The notes under the pieces are model-generated. The model had not been told where the DNA came from, ran no database searches, and saw only the letters and a list, made by a program, of their open reading frames with translations. A stretch of 64,000 nt of DNA from Macrothele yani (Eukaryota; Arthropoda; Arachnida; Araneae; Macrothelidae). This document shows, one piece after another, positions 44,801-54,703 of this stretch. The stretch is taken from NCBI GenBank assembly GCA_039090855.1, contig CM077025.1, positions 97,258,489 through 97,322,488 of the forward strand. Direction: 5' to 3'. The position numbers and the translations under genes are program-made. Position 1 is the first letter of the stretch. The number at the start of each line of letters is the position of its first letter.

Positions 44801-45158
44801 GGCGTTGTAGTCGTCACCATGGCGGGAAATCACAAAGAAAGGACGCCAGACGGCGAAGAGAACATTTTTTAAGAACTACAGCTACAACTCCGGTAGTACC
44901 TACACAAATAGTGAGTGAGCTTCATTAGAGGAAAATAATAAAAAAAAAAATTGAAACGACGAACAATTAATACAAGATGGTGTCATTAATTGAAATGTGT
45001 AATGCATTACGAAATGTTTTATGAAAATTAAATGCTCCCTTTCTGTTGGTGTCGATAACGGAACGCCGGAATGCGGGGTTTTGCTTCCGGAACGCCGAAA
45101 CGCAGGATTTCGCTCCCGGATCGGCGTTCCGGTGCGTTCCGGCCCATTTTCACCACTG
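41820..45158 (-). mobile_element. hAT element (KIAA1586-like) inserted in the mariner
   Basis: Ends cagtggtggaaatggg (41820) and cccattttcaccactg (ending 45158) are inverted repeats, and the perfect 8-bp duplication cctgtacc flanks it (41812-41819 and 45159-45166). 3,339 bp, a size that fits an autonomous hAT. A short GC-rich direct repeat (ggaacgccg..cgg) lies inside the right end at 45060-45140. Confidence 0.93.
42386..44614 (-). pseudogene. hAT transposase resembling KIAA1586, decayed
   Basis: N-terminal KIMKITLTDFFEKK (near 44525) is followed by a TTF-type region: HSWLVLKIACLGCAVCKTAA and KECIDCKVRS (43983-44264). Mid-part NKVDNTYKIFNTAYFIAKNN lies near 43950. The segment 43390-43520 reads WHCANHKLELAVGD. 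Then 42748-43419 gives GRVLGTRWVASSERTVSDVW (RW motif of hAT), and 42386-42817 gives the dimerisation domain AISTAECERGFSTMNLITDL, RNALNVTHVSNLMFIKINGP, YVRKRLSDGRRNADFLA. Several stops and frameshifts interrupt it. Gene order and the 'STAECERGFSTMNLI' block match the KIAA1586-like hAT lineage. Nuclear DNA transposase by family. Confidence 0.88.
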
Positions 45159-45232
45159 CCTGTACCGTTCTGTGGCAACACGCAGAGGTTTTTGTGGCAA
45201 AAAACAGCAGGAATTAATTCAAGCACCTAATA

Positions 45233-45756
45233 ATACTGTATATAAAGAGAGAAACTTTGTGTTTTTGAGGTAATCTCAAGAACTACTGAACCGATTTGGA
45301 TAATTCTTTCATCGTTTGGAAGCTTACTTCTTTCCGGTGGACATAGGCTATTTCGTTTATTTTTATTATTTTTGACTGTACTACCGAATCAGAACGCTTT
45401 CAAGTAGTTCCTGATTTCCCGTGTATCGTTCCGCATACAGCGGATTGTACAAAGGAAATGCCACGGTAACATAAAAAAAATACTTATGACAATAAAAATT
45501 AAGGATGACAAATCTGTGGGTCAATAGCTTTCATTAAAAAAAACAAGAAAAAAAAACATGAAAATCGTTCCACTGGTTTGGCGGATTGTAGAAAGAAACG
45601 GCCTTGTGTTTTAAATATATAGGTATTATTTATTATTCATCATATAAAACAAATCTTTTTCCTTACAAAATAACTACTAATTAGCGTTCCTATCAAAACA
45701 AAAATTCGCGCGAATTGTATGGAATTTTCTGTTTTGGTTTGTTTGAGGGGGGGGAG
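45233..45756. repeat. Interspersed repeat remnants, no gene
   Basis: 45270-45480 contains the phrase ctactgaaccgatttggata and, later, gcggattgtacaaaggaaat, with gcggattgtagaaagaaa again at 45588. Such phrases look like an arthropod interspersed repeat, but I cannot assign the class. Confidence 0.4.
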
Positions 45757-45759
45757 GTG

Positions 45760-45949
45760 TCAACGACCACCGTGAGAAATTGTTGTTCAATAAGCAGTCG
45801 TCTGTTCCTAATTTAGGACAACTGGTTCCAGGGAAGGCAGAGATCCGATGGTGTAAGACAGAAACATCATGCATGCCCCATCGCGGGATTCGAACCCGGA
45901 CCCATGGCGGACGAGTGATCAGGAGCCCAGCGCTTAGACCAGTGACTGG
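45760..45949 (-). mobile_element. tRNA-derived SINE (family S1)
   Basis: On the minus strand: tggtctaagcgctgggctcc, tgatcactcgtccgcc, B box gggttcgaatcccgcga, then the body (gtcttacaccatcgg, ctggaaccagt, gactgcttattga). It lacks the first bases of the tRNA head. Confidence 0.78.
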
Positions 45950-46004
45950 TCTAAGTTCGAATTATTTGATGAACAGATAATCGAACGGCTAGCACTTTTA
46001 AGTA

Positions 46005-46563
46005 CAGGGTGGTTCATAAAAAAAGTATACAATTTCAACGCACTATAAAACAAGAACAATGTGAGATATTTTATATTACTTGTAACAGAATCGTAGGGGA
46101 ATGTTTCAAATTTCTTTAGAAACAGTCACAGATGTTCTATCTGTGCACCCTTAGTCACACGACACACATCGAATCGTAATCCATTTCCTCCCAAACGCGA
46201 TTCACGCGGTCGTCCAGGACTTTTACACAAACAGTCCGTAGTTTCAAAATTTTTATGCCAATCGTATACAGATTTTCTGGTTGGAGGTCCTTTTCCGAAT
46301 CGTGATCGAAAATGCCGTTGCACAAGAGTTACAGATTCCGTTTTGCTCAATTCAAGAACACAAAACGCCTTCTCCACTGCAGACGCTGCCATTTTGACTG
46401 ACTAGTCACGTGACGCGCGCTATCGCCTACGTCACTTCCCTCAGTAGCGGGGCACAAACTTTATGAGTACATCTACCTAACGGTTCGCAGTTGTGGTCTG
46501 TGTCTTCAACTGTTACTGTTTTACAGCATCTGGAAACTGTATACTTCTTTATGAATCACCCTG
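46005..46563 (-). mobile_element. Miniature mariner-like element (family M5)
   Basis: Inverted repeats cagggtggttcataaaaaaa (46005) and tctttatgaatcaccctg (ending 46563). TA lies on both sides. 559 bp. Confidence 0.85.
46126..46392 (-). pseudogene. Deletion-fusion remnant of an IS630/mariner-type transposase
   Basis: 88 codons, still open. The N-terminus MAASAVEKAFCVLELSKTES, VTLVQRHFRSRFGKGPPTRK and SVYDWHKNFETTDCL is the first helix-turn-helix of the DD(x)D transposases whose genes begin 'EKAFCVLEFxKTxSV'. After SPGRPRES the protein switches to GGNGLRFDVCRVTKGAQIEH, which corresponds to that family's extreme C-terminus (WEEMxYRxDVCRVTxGAHIEHL). The catalytic domain is missing. The ORF remaining open after deletion may be chance. 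Confidence 0.75.
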
Positions 46564-47804
46564 TACTTTAGATCAAATACCACGAAATGCACCTTTCGTT
46601 TGTTTTGATAAAACCACCATCGATATTCTTCATACTTTTTTAAGATTTGTCTTTTTGTTTTTAAGATTTGCGTTTCATCGTTAGACTGCAGTTCGATGAA
46701 GTACATCTTTGTGGTTTCATTATAACGCAAAATTAAAAAGTTATAATACATTTTATTCCTGTTAACTTCATTTTGAAGAGCAGTGTATGCCTTAAACAAT
46801 GGCTAACACTTAAAAAAATAATCTTTTGCATTACCTTTAAATATTTTCCATGCTGTCTTAATTAGAAAAAAATCCTATAAATCTAAATTCGTTGTAGAAT
46901 TAATGCCACATTTTTTTTCTTTAATTCAGGAATAAATGCATGAGTTTTCGAAGTACGTTACGAAATCCTTAGAAGTTCCTTATAAATGCGTATAATTGGT
47001 AATGCAATTGGTAATCGACGTAGGGATTACAACCGTTCCACAGTAATAACGGCAGCAGCACTAAACCGCTTTTCTAATGGACACTTATTGTAGAGCATAG
47101 CTCATTAGGAAAATTAACGTAATTGACCAAACATGTAGTTGAGGAGACATGGGCACTCCCGCCCTTCGTATCCCCGTATTTCCCATCTTTCTGCTCTCCC
47201 TCACTTAATTAATAATGAAGTGATCTCATAATCCCTAAGCCTCGGGCTCACGCCATCGCCATTATGTAATCATTCATACCTACCTTCACCCTAGGAAGAG
47301 GCCGAACCATCGCTAAGTGTTTGCGGTTTTTTTTTTTACTTTCGTTTCATCCACACTTCTACTACTATACCCTTTGGACAGTGGCATATCGGCGAAGCCG
47401 GTCAGCACCACGTTAGTTCCAATGTATCTATGTTAGTCTTAAAACTTGAAAATCTGTTTGGAGAAGAACGTACGTAAATAAATGAAAAATAAATGTCAGC
47501 GTGCTTTTTGGAAACATTGCACAGAGAAAGAAAACCTTACCCTTTGTCTATTATAGCGTAGGAGAACAGATCAATATATTTGGCTTTCACGTCGAGATGA
47601 TATTACAAAACGAATGACACAGATATCGCGTGCTTATCTTCTTGTTTTAAGTGCAACCACCTGACTCTTCTTCAGAAAAAATGAAAAATACGCCAAAATT
47701 TGCATTATTGCTTCATAAAGCGGGTGCTAAAATATTTGTTTAACAAGTTAGTAAAATCATGCAATGCATTGATTATGATACGCTTTCTAACATACCAGAA
47801 ATCC
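46564..47804. other. No gene recognised
   Basis: AT-rich. cactcccgcccttcgtatccc near 47153 is shared with 36203. Confidence 0.4.
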
Positions 47805-48145
47805 TTACTCAAGTTATGAGGATAATGGCTGAGGTGTAAACCTCGCTCCTGTGCCTGAGCTTTGACTCCATTTCGATGATATTCAACCGAACCGGTTCAG
47901 TATACATCCGGAACAACTTTCTAAAGTTTTGTCGCAATAGCAGCATTTTTACGTAAGTTATGACGCATAAGGGGGATGGAATGGATCCCGCTCCTATGCC
48001 CTGACCTTTGACCCCATATCGTCCATTTTCAATAGGGGTCTTTCCCAAGTTGTCCCCTACCACATACTAAAATTTCATCGAAATCGAACCGTTTTTACGC
48101 GAGTTATCGTGCGGACAGACAGACAGACAGACGGACAAAGCTGGA
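47805..48145 (+). repeat. Interspersed repeat with (GACA)n tail
   Basis: Two related segments with ctttgaccccat/ctttgactccat (47869, 48007) are followed by aaatttcatcgaaatcgaac, cgagttatcgtgcgga and (cagacaga)n with gacggac. This arrangement is common as a 3' tail of interspersed repeats in arthropods. The class is not determinable here. Confidence 0.5.
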
Positions 48146-48360
48146 GCATATACGCTTCTTCAACCTACGGTTGGAAACCGTAAAAATAACTGTTAGATGC
48201 ATAAATACAGTGGAACGTCGAATATACTTTTTTTGTAGGGAATAATGGCCTTAAAAGAAATCTCAAAAAGTTAAATACCTTCGTAAAAGTTTGAATGCTC
48301 CCCCAAAAAGAGAAAAGACACAATTTCAGATTAATTTATAATGTAAAACAGAGATACATA

Positions 48361-49149
48361 CAGAGGCATAACTAGGCATTTCTGCGCACGGGGAAAACCG
48401 CAAAATGTTGCGCCCCAATCTCCCTCTCTCTCGCTCATACACACACACACCAAAAGAACAACAACAGCATTGAAAATCTAAGCGAGCAGAAGCCGCTGAG
48501 ACGGATTTTCAAGAAAATAGCTTTAAGTTAAAGACAGCAAAAAGCAGATACAATTTCAAAAATATAACAGTACTACAAAGACTTTCTAACGACACTAAGC
48601 CTAAAATTGCTTTTGTAAGTTATAACAAAACTAGGTGTAAAAAATGCACAGTCAAAATGTGACCGTTTTTACAGCTTTTTACAACTGCTTCGGAGTTCGG
48701 ACCTTCGGCATCACATCAAGTTAACCGAATGTAGCTGACAGTCGTGGCATGCAGCCACAATAAAAACTGAATAGCCTCCAGAGAATCTTCAGAAATGTGA
48801 ATGACATCCTTATGTTGCAACGCAGGTATAGTCCATCCAACTAAAGAAATACTTTAAGTGCGATGGACTTATAAGTACTTCAGTTGGTGTCCCATTGTTG
48901 TATAATAGAAGATGGCCATGGTTCTTTTTCAGTTGGACGGACTATACAACAACACCTTCATTACTGAATGTGAGCAACTAACAACTCCTGAACATTTTGA
49001 GGAGGAAATTCTAATTTTAATTGTGCCAAAAACTTGCGCAAACGTTTCAGTTCCGATTGTAATTAAATTCCAAACAGTGATTTTTACGCCCTCTCTTGAG
49101 CTGCGCCCGGGGCAGCCGCCTCTTCTGCCCCGCCCTAGTTACGCCTCTG
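48361..49149. mobile_element. Non-autonomous hAT element with perfect 8-bp duplication
   Basis: Inverted repeats cagaggcataactagg (48361) and cctagttacgcctctg (ending 49149) with one mismatch. gatacata is repeated exactly at 48353-48360 and 49150-49157. 789 bp. The short open frame starting at 48912 runs past the right end and has no recognisable domain, so it is not a gene. Confidence 0.88.
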
Positions 49150-49157
49150 GATACATA

Positions 49158-51217
49158 TTGATACGAAAAATTGGGTCTAAATTGATTACTATTAAAATGG
49201 GGGATGGACTCGATAGGCGAGGTTAAATTATGATGATGATTAAATTAAATATTTGGCCTATTGCAAATTAATTGGAAAATTAACTCATTTTAATTGGGGA
49301 AGTTTGGTAATTCTCTTTGGCTGGGTGAAAACAAAGAAATCGAGAGATCGCTTTCGGAGGCCTACTCAACAACAAGGAAACCACCCAGTTGGCGACTGAG
49401 AGGTATCCAGACCCTCATCATAAATATGCCTTCAAGTGGGCCATTAGTGCCAAAAATCCTTAGGGAACGCTGAAAATTACGATTATGAGGGGCGAGGTCA
49501 GTGCGGAACTATTCTTGCAGAAGCGACGGCGCTCTGTTCGAAAGAGAAGAGAGAAATCTCAAGTGTTGACAGAAAAGTGGCCGACGAAGCCACGGGACAG
49601 GGAATAGAGGCAATTTTGGTTCGTCTCCGTGAAGGGACGGCCGAAAAGACGAGAGTTAGTTATCTCCGTACGCTGTTGTGAGACGCACGCTAGAGACAGC
49701 CACGAAAAGAATACGCATTAAGGCTCTGCGCTGCGGTAAGACGCACGAGACCTGAATTTGTGAAGCCGACGTTCGGCGAGACCTAATATAGTCCACTGTA
49801 CCTGAAGCGCAGCTGTAAGATGCCGGGGTACTAGGAAAAACAGAGCTTAACGATAATTAGGTGGCTGGGTAAGACCACCAAATATGCCAAATTGAGGGTG
49901 CCGAAAAGAGCGATTATACCGCCGTTGAAAAGAGCCGCTATATTCTTTTGTAGAAGTAATAAACCACAGCAAGGGCACGGGCCAAGAGACCGCGACTATT
50001 TTCTCATACACGGTTTCCGACAAGGTGAACCAACAGCTAAAAATGAGGCTCTGAACGCCGAGCAAATATCTTCTGTTTCCCGTCTGGAATGCCTGCTAAG
50101 AATCATTAGCTAACAACGACCAGCAAACCAGCCTCTCGAAAACGCAGTCTCCATCCAAAGAGGGAAGGTCGCTGACCTGTCCAAAGCCATAAACGAGCGT
50201 CTCTCCATGCTGCCGACAAAGTTTCTGGACGGAGTTGAAGGAGTGCTATCCCCCGTCACCCCACTGGTTCGGTACTCATCGAAGGAAATGAAAATCCTCC
50301 TGCGCTTTTCGCACAGGTGAAATGCCATCGCAAGATAAATAAAGCGCTCAACAGTGTGTGTGTGTGTGCGTGTGTAAGGGGCCAACTGTGCCTCATAATA
50401 ATTTAAATTGACCGGGTAAAGACGGATTACCGTGCGACTATAAGCACAAGTGAGTACATTTACTTTTCTGTTATTGTTATCCTTTTAACGAACTGAGAAC
50501 ATTAACTGAACCCAGACTTTAAATTTGAACTTTGATACACCTTTTGGGGCGGAAGTCTGATTCCACAATCTAGGGTCAGATAATATTAGCTCAGAATAAG
50601 GAGCATAACTTGTGTTCGTATAGCCGTGGGCAATGTCCCATGATAGAGTTCCCTCCTACAAATAAAGATGTTTAAATGTTTTAAGCTTACTCTATTTATT
50701 CTATAGGCTCTGGTGTTGTAAACAATTCTTGTGTTTCAGCAAGCAGCTCACGTTCTCGCCCATTTATACCAGCTCCCGAATTTAAAAGAACCCACAAGTC
50801 TCGGATCCAAATAGCGGATTAATTGCCGACTCCGGCGGAATCGAGACCACGAGCATAACATTTGGTGGCGAGTGTTTTAATAAATTGTATCGCTCGGCAC
50901 GTTTGTATCAATATAATGTAAGACATAGGTACACACATGAATACGCCCCTGGGCGTTAGCCTATCAAACAAAAATATCGCTTCAACAATTTAACTGGCAG
51001 CGTGTCGGGCATTGGCTTACGACCCGGAGCTAAACATTAGAATTTAGAAAGAACTATTCGTGGATTGTGTCCCGCTGAATACTTAATTATTGGTCAAGAA
51101 AATTTAACCAATCATTTTTAGCCAATTACAACCAAGAAATACCTCTTACACTCATGAATTACTCAGTGCATTTCAGTACTGGCACGAGACAACACATATT
51201 TAATTTATTAACACAAC
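49158..51217. other. No gene recognised
   Basis: 49400-50100 is less AT-rich than its surroundings but has no coding or transposon signature. There is a (TG)n microsatellite at 50356-50378. Sequence near 50850-50876 (cataacatttggtggcgagt) resembles an LTR end plus primer site, but I found no partner repeat. Confidence 0.4.
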
Positions 51218-51599
51218 TAATAATAAAACGATGAAGACATCTATATACAGAGGAAGAAGGATGGGCATCAAACGATCTCAGAGCCTCCTTTTAATTATCT
51301 CTAATAAAACGATGAAGACGCTCGTGAACAAAGGAAGGAGGAGGGTGCTTCAAACCATCTCATAGCCCCTTTTTACTTAGTTCTAATTAAACGATGAAGA
51401 CGTCTATGAACAGAGAATGAAGAAGGGGCATCAAACGATCTCAGATCCCATTTTATTAGGGGTATGCAAAAGTGTCCGCCGCCCCCGCTAGCGGGCGCTG
51501 TAGGGGTCTAACCGGCCGGCGACCCATGCTGTCAGTTCGTACTTGAAACCAAGCATAGCAGTCCATAAAGTTCATTTGTGACACTGTTTGTTATTCATG

Positions 51600-52623
51600 C
51601 TCAATTTAGGGAAAAGTGTGAGTGAAGCATACGGTTCAATGTGTCAGGCGTATGGCGGAACTTTTTCCATGCTTAAAAACGCCTTTCTTAAATCTGACAA
51701 GCCATTCACGGACGTTTCGTGAATGGTTTGCTAGATTTAAGAAAGACGTTCTAAGCATGGAATACAAGCCACGTGCAAGTAAACCGTGAGAACTCGCAGG
51801 CGAGGAGCTGCAATCGCTGTTGCAAGAGGATGCCACACAATCGACCGCGCAACTATCGAAACGTTTGAAAGTGGCCCAATCGACGGTGGTACGGCATCTA
51901 CAGGCCTTGGGGAAGATCCAGAAGATTGGTTAGTGGGTTCCGCATATTTTAACGGAGCGTAATATTGGTCAACGATTGGGAATCCGCATGTCATTGCTGA
52001 AGAGGTTTCAAGGGAAGAATTTCTTGTGGAAAGTTGTTACTGGGGATGAAAAGTGGGTCTATTGCGACAACCCCGTACGCAAACGATTCTGGCCAGACAT
52101 CAATATCTACTGCAAAACAGGATATCCACGGGAAAAAGGCTCTTGTGTGTGTGTGTGTGTGTGTGTGCGGTGGGATATGCATTGAGTGCTGTACTTCGAA
52201 CTGTTGAAACTGGGCGAAACAATCACTGCAGAACAATATAGCAATTAGTTGATGAAACTGAACGCCGCAATCGAGCAAAAACGCCCAAGGAAAGGTAAAG
52301 GACGCCGCCCAGTCATCCTGTTATACGATAATGACAGACCACACGTCGCTGCCACTACAAAATCAACCCTTGAACAGTTACACTGCGAGGTTTTACCGTA
52401 GCAGGCTTAATCCCCGGACATTACACCCTCATACTTTCATCTGTTTCGCTCTGTGCAAAATGCCCTAGCCCAACAGCGATTCACGACGGTTCCAGAGGTG
52501 GAAAACTTCGTCACTGCGTTCTGCAGCTCAAAACCAGAGCCCTTCTTTCACAGGGGCATTCATTTGTTGCCTGAAAAATAGCAAAAGGTCATTGATGCTA
52601 ACGGCCAATATTTCGTTGATTAA
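51600..52623 (+). pseudogene. Mariner transposase with nonsense codons, template-switch and TG expansion
   Basis: TFREWFARFKKDVLSMEYKP, LLQEDATQSTAQLSKRLKVA, QSTVVRHLQALGKIQKIG, stop, WVPHILTERNIGQRLGIRMS, NFLWKVVTGDEKWVYCDNPV (first Asp), [20 protein letters not shown] (second Asp), SPDITPSYFHLF (third Asp), GIHLLPEK, stop, QKVIDANGQYFVD. All three Asps are retained but with at least five stops. The start of the helix-turn-helix is replaced by an inverted copy of downstream sequence (51666-51762), and a (TG)n run at 52145-52167 has expanded where the sister copy has few repeats. Confidence 0.85.
52143..52168. repeat. (TG)n microsatellite inside the mariner
   Basis: ttgtgtgtgtgtgtgtgtgtg and on. 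The corresponding place in the copy at 19650 has only gtgtgtgtg-size tract, so it grew after insertion or before this copy moved. Confidence 0.8.
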
Positions 52624-53088
52624 ATGTGTATTGGTTTCCTGATAGTTCCTGTCTCCCTTACGCTTGAAACGGCGGATACTTTTGCATACCCCTCAATAAT
52701 TAGCTCTAATAAAACGATGAAGACGCCTATGAACAAAAGAAGGAGAAGGGGCTTCAAACCATATTAGAATCCCTTTTTAGTTAGTTCTAATAAAACGATG
52801 AAGACGTCTGTATACAGAAGAAGAAGGATGGGCATCAAACCATCTCAGAACCCCATTTTAGTTGGATCTTAAGCTGAATTCATCGTTAAAGTTCAACGAT
52901 ATTTCACTGGCATTTATCGTCCGGCTTTAAAGAGTTGTCAGCCGATTCTGTTTTTCATTGCCTGAAGGAAGCCAATCTACTCGGAAGCAGTCATGCATAC
53001 AAAAAAACAACAACATAAGGTGCTTACAGTGAGTCTTTGTGTTAGTAAGATCTTAATCCATAACGGAAGCACAAACTCGCACATGGCT

Positions 53089-53320
53089 GCCCCGGTGGCG
53101 CAATGGCCTAAGCGATGGCTTCTGATAATTCGTCCGAGATGTGTCTGGGTTCAAATCTCAGTAATGCATGGATGTGGTATTTGCCTTACGGCCCTGGCTC
53201 TCTCCATTCACTGGAACCAGTGGCCCTAAATTTGGGACGGTCGACTGCTTGTAGCTCACTGAGTTGCTCACGGTGGTCGTTAAACCTCCAATAAAAAACA
53301 AAAACAAAAAAATAAATAAT
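53089..53320 (+). mobile_element. tRNA-derived SINE (family S1), full length
   Basis: gccccggtggcgcaatggcc (A-box half), taagcgatggcttctgat, a mutated B box (gggttcaaatctcag), body to ggtggtcgttaaacctccaa and an A-rich tail. Confidence 0.85.
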
Positions 53321-54514
53321 TAAAAAAGCCTTGCACATGTGATGTTCTCATTTATGTTGATTTATTCACTTTCACATCCAATTAAAACACATACTGTGGA
53401 CGATGGAGAGGGGAGTCGAATCCCACTCCACTCCAAATACTGGCGAACATACACACTACTCGATTATAGTCACCTGTATGACGCTAAGTACGCATCTACG
53501 CACACCATGTCATTATCTTGCAGGACTTGGTCCAGTGTCATAGCTCACGCAGGTAACTCAGTGATCTTTCACCACATCACAGACCGTCCGCATTCTCCAG
53601 AAGGTTCATTTCAGTGAGAATTAGTCAGTAACTCTCCATCAGCTTACGTGTAATCATGCACCAAAAAAACAGGTTATTCAAAATCATTTTCTCGTGAACA
53701 TCAACCGCTCGGCAAGCTCTTGGCTCACCCGGCAGACTTCTTCGGACTGAAGCTTTTTTTTCTATCGCAAAACACCAGCTGGGTCAATCCAGATCCGGCT
53801 AACCGAGTCCAGTCCCCTTCTAATTCACGAGCTTATTCAAGACTTCTCCGATCTTCTAATTCACGAGCTTATTCAAGACTTCTCCGATAGTCGCATTTCG
53901 CCGAAGAGTTCCTTTACATTTCCCTAAGGGTCGGTGTTCACTCAGTTGTTAATTTAATTGCTTCCTAAAAAGCTTTTTGCACGATGCACGATTATGGCAG
54001 CAATCGTGTAGGAATTATTGCCGTCAAAGACCTCAGCTGTGAATAGACAGCTAATTCACAGTTACCTCTTGTTCCGTGGTTCTGTTTTGTCACCTTCGCC
54101 TTTCCTGTAATCCATAAACTTTCTGTTACTTTCCTCGGTTGACACTTTAACTATTTCAAACATCTGGAAAAGGCGATTTCCACCACTTTGTTCGGGCCTC
54201 ACAAACATTATTCCAACCAAAACACGTTTGGCCACAATGTGTTCCGCCCAACCGCAGTAGAAGCAAACCTTTCACGAACTCTCTTCTTTTTCCTTATATT
54301 TTTTTCCTTGGCAAAGCGGAAGCAAATGACTGTTAATTTTTGTAACCAACAATTAACGCTGTCTCCCGCCTCATGAAAATCCATCTAATCTAATTAATTA
54401 CGCATCCCGAAATTCGTAATAACACTGTATTTGCTACCTTAAGCCTATGTCTATTTTGACATGCGTGTTAATTTTTATTCTAATTTCACTGTATAAGAAA
54501 TCTACTATTTCGTA
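53321..54514. other. No gene recognised
   Basis: The one structural feature is an exact 36-bp tandem duplication at 53817-53888 (cttctaattcacgagcttat, then tcaagacttctccgat). Confidence 0.5.
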
Positions 54515-54703
54515 CACCGAGTGATCACTGAATTGTGACCACCCGTATCAAAAGTGGATGCGGCTTGTTGACCACGTGATTTCCGAGAAGGCGGATTAAT
54601 CGACCAACGCAGTACATATAAGATGTGAGTGGAGCAGTAGGTAGTGAAATTCGGGACGTGGTGGGTAAACGGAAGGATTTATCGGACTTTGAGGAAGGAC
54701 ATA

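Larger units (their letters stand above)
40982..45230 (+). mobile_element. Internally deleted mariner (family M4), copy 2, split by a hAT
   Basis: Ends ttaggtgcttgaattaattc (40982) and gaattaattcaagcacctaa (ending 45230) are perfect inverted repeats, with TA on both sides. Removing the hAT and one copy of its duplication (41820-45166) leaves about 0.9 kb, like copy 1 at 31513. Confidence 0.9.
51459..52692 (+). mobile_element. Mariner element (family M2) inserted in the satellite
   Basis: Ends ggggtatgcaaaagtgtccg (51459) and acttttgcatacccc (ending 52692). TA precedes the left end, while the right TA is mutated to TC. 1,234 bp, same family as 19114-20308. Confidence 0.85.
51218..52862. repeat. 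~82-bp satellite array, split by a mariner
   Basis: Units begin ctaataaaacgatgaagacg and continue tctatgaacagaggaagaag, ggcatcaaacgatctcagag, then cccYttttagttagtt. Starts are near 51220, 51301 and 51384 left of the mariner and near 52707 and 52787 right of it. About five units in all. Confidence 0.88.

Noticed and set aside
44701..44928. Basic 75-residue protein
   Set aside because: Chance frame in the untranslated end of the hAT element, with no conserved motif.
48912..49226. 104-codon gene
   Set aside because: The frame crosses the right inverted repeat of a hAT element into flanking DNA and shows no domain.
50400..50880. Solo LTR with primer site near 50852-50876
   Set aside because: cataacatttggtggcgagt looks like an LTR end plus primer site, but I found no matching second repeat, duplication or coding region.
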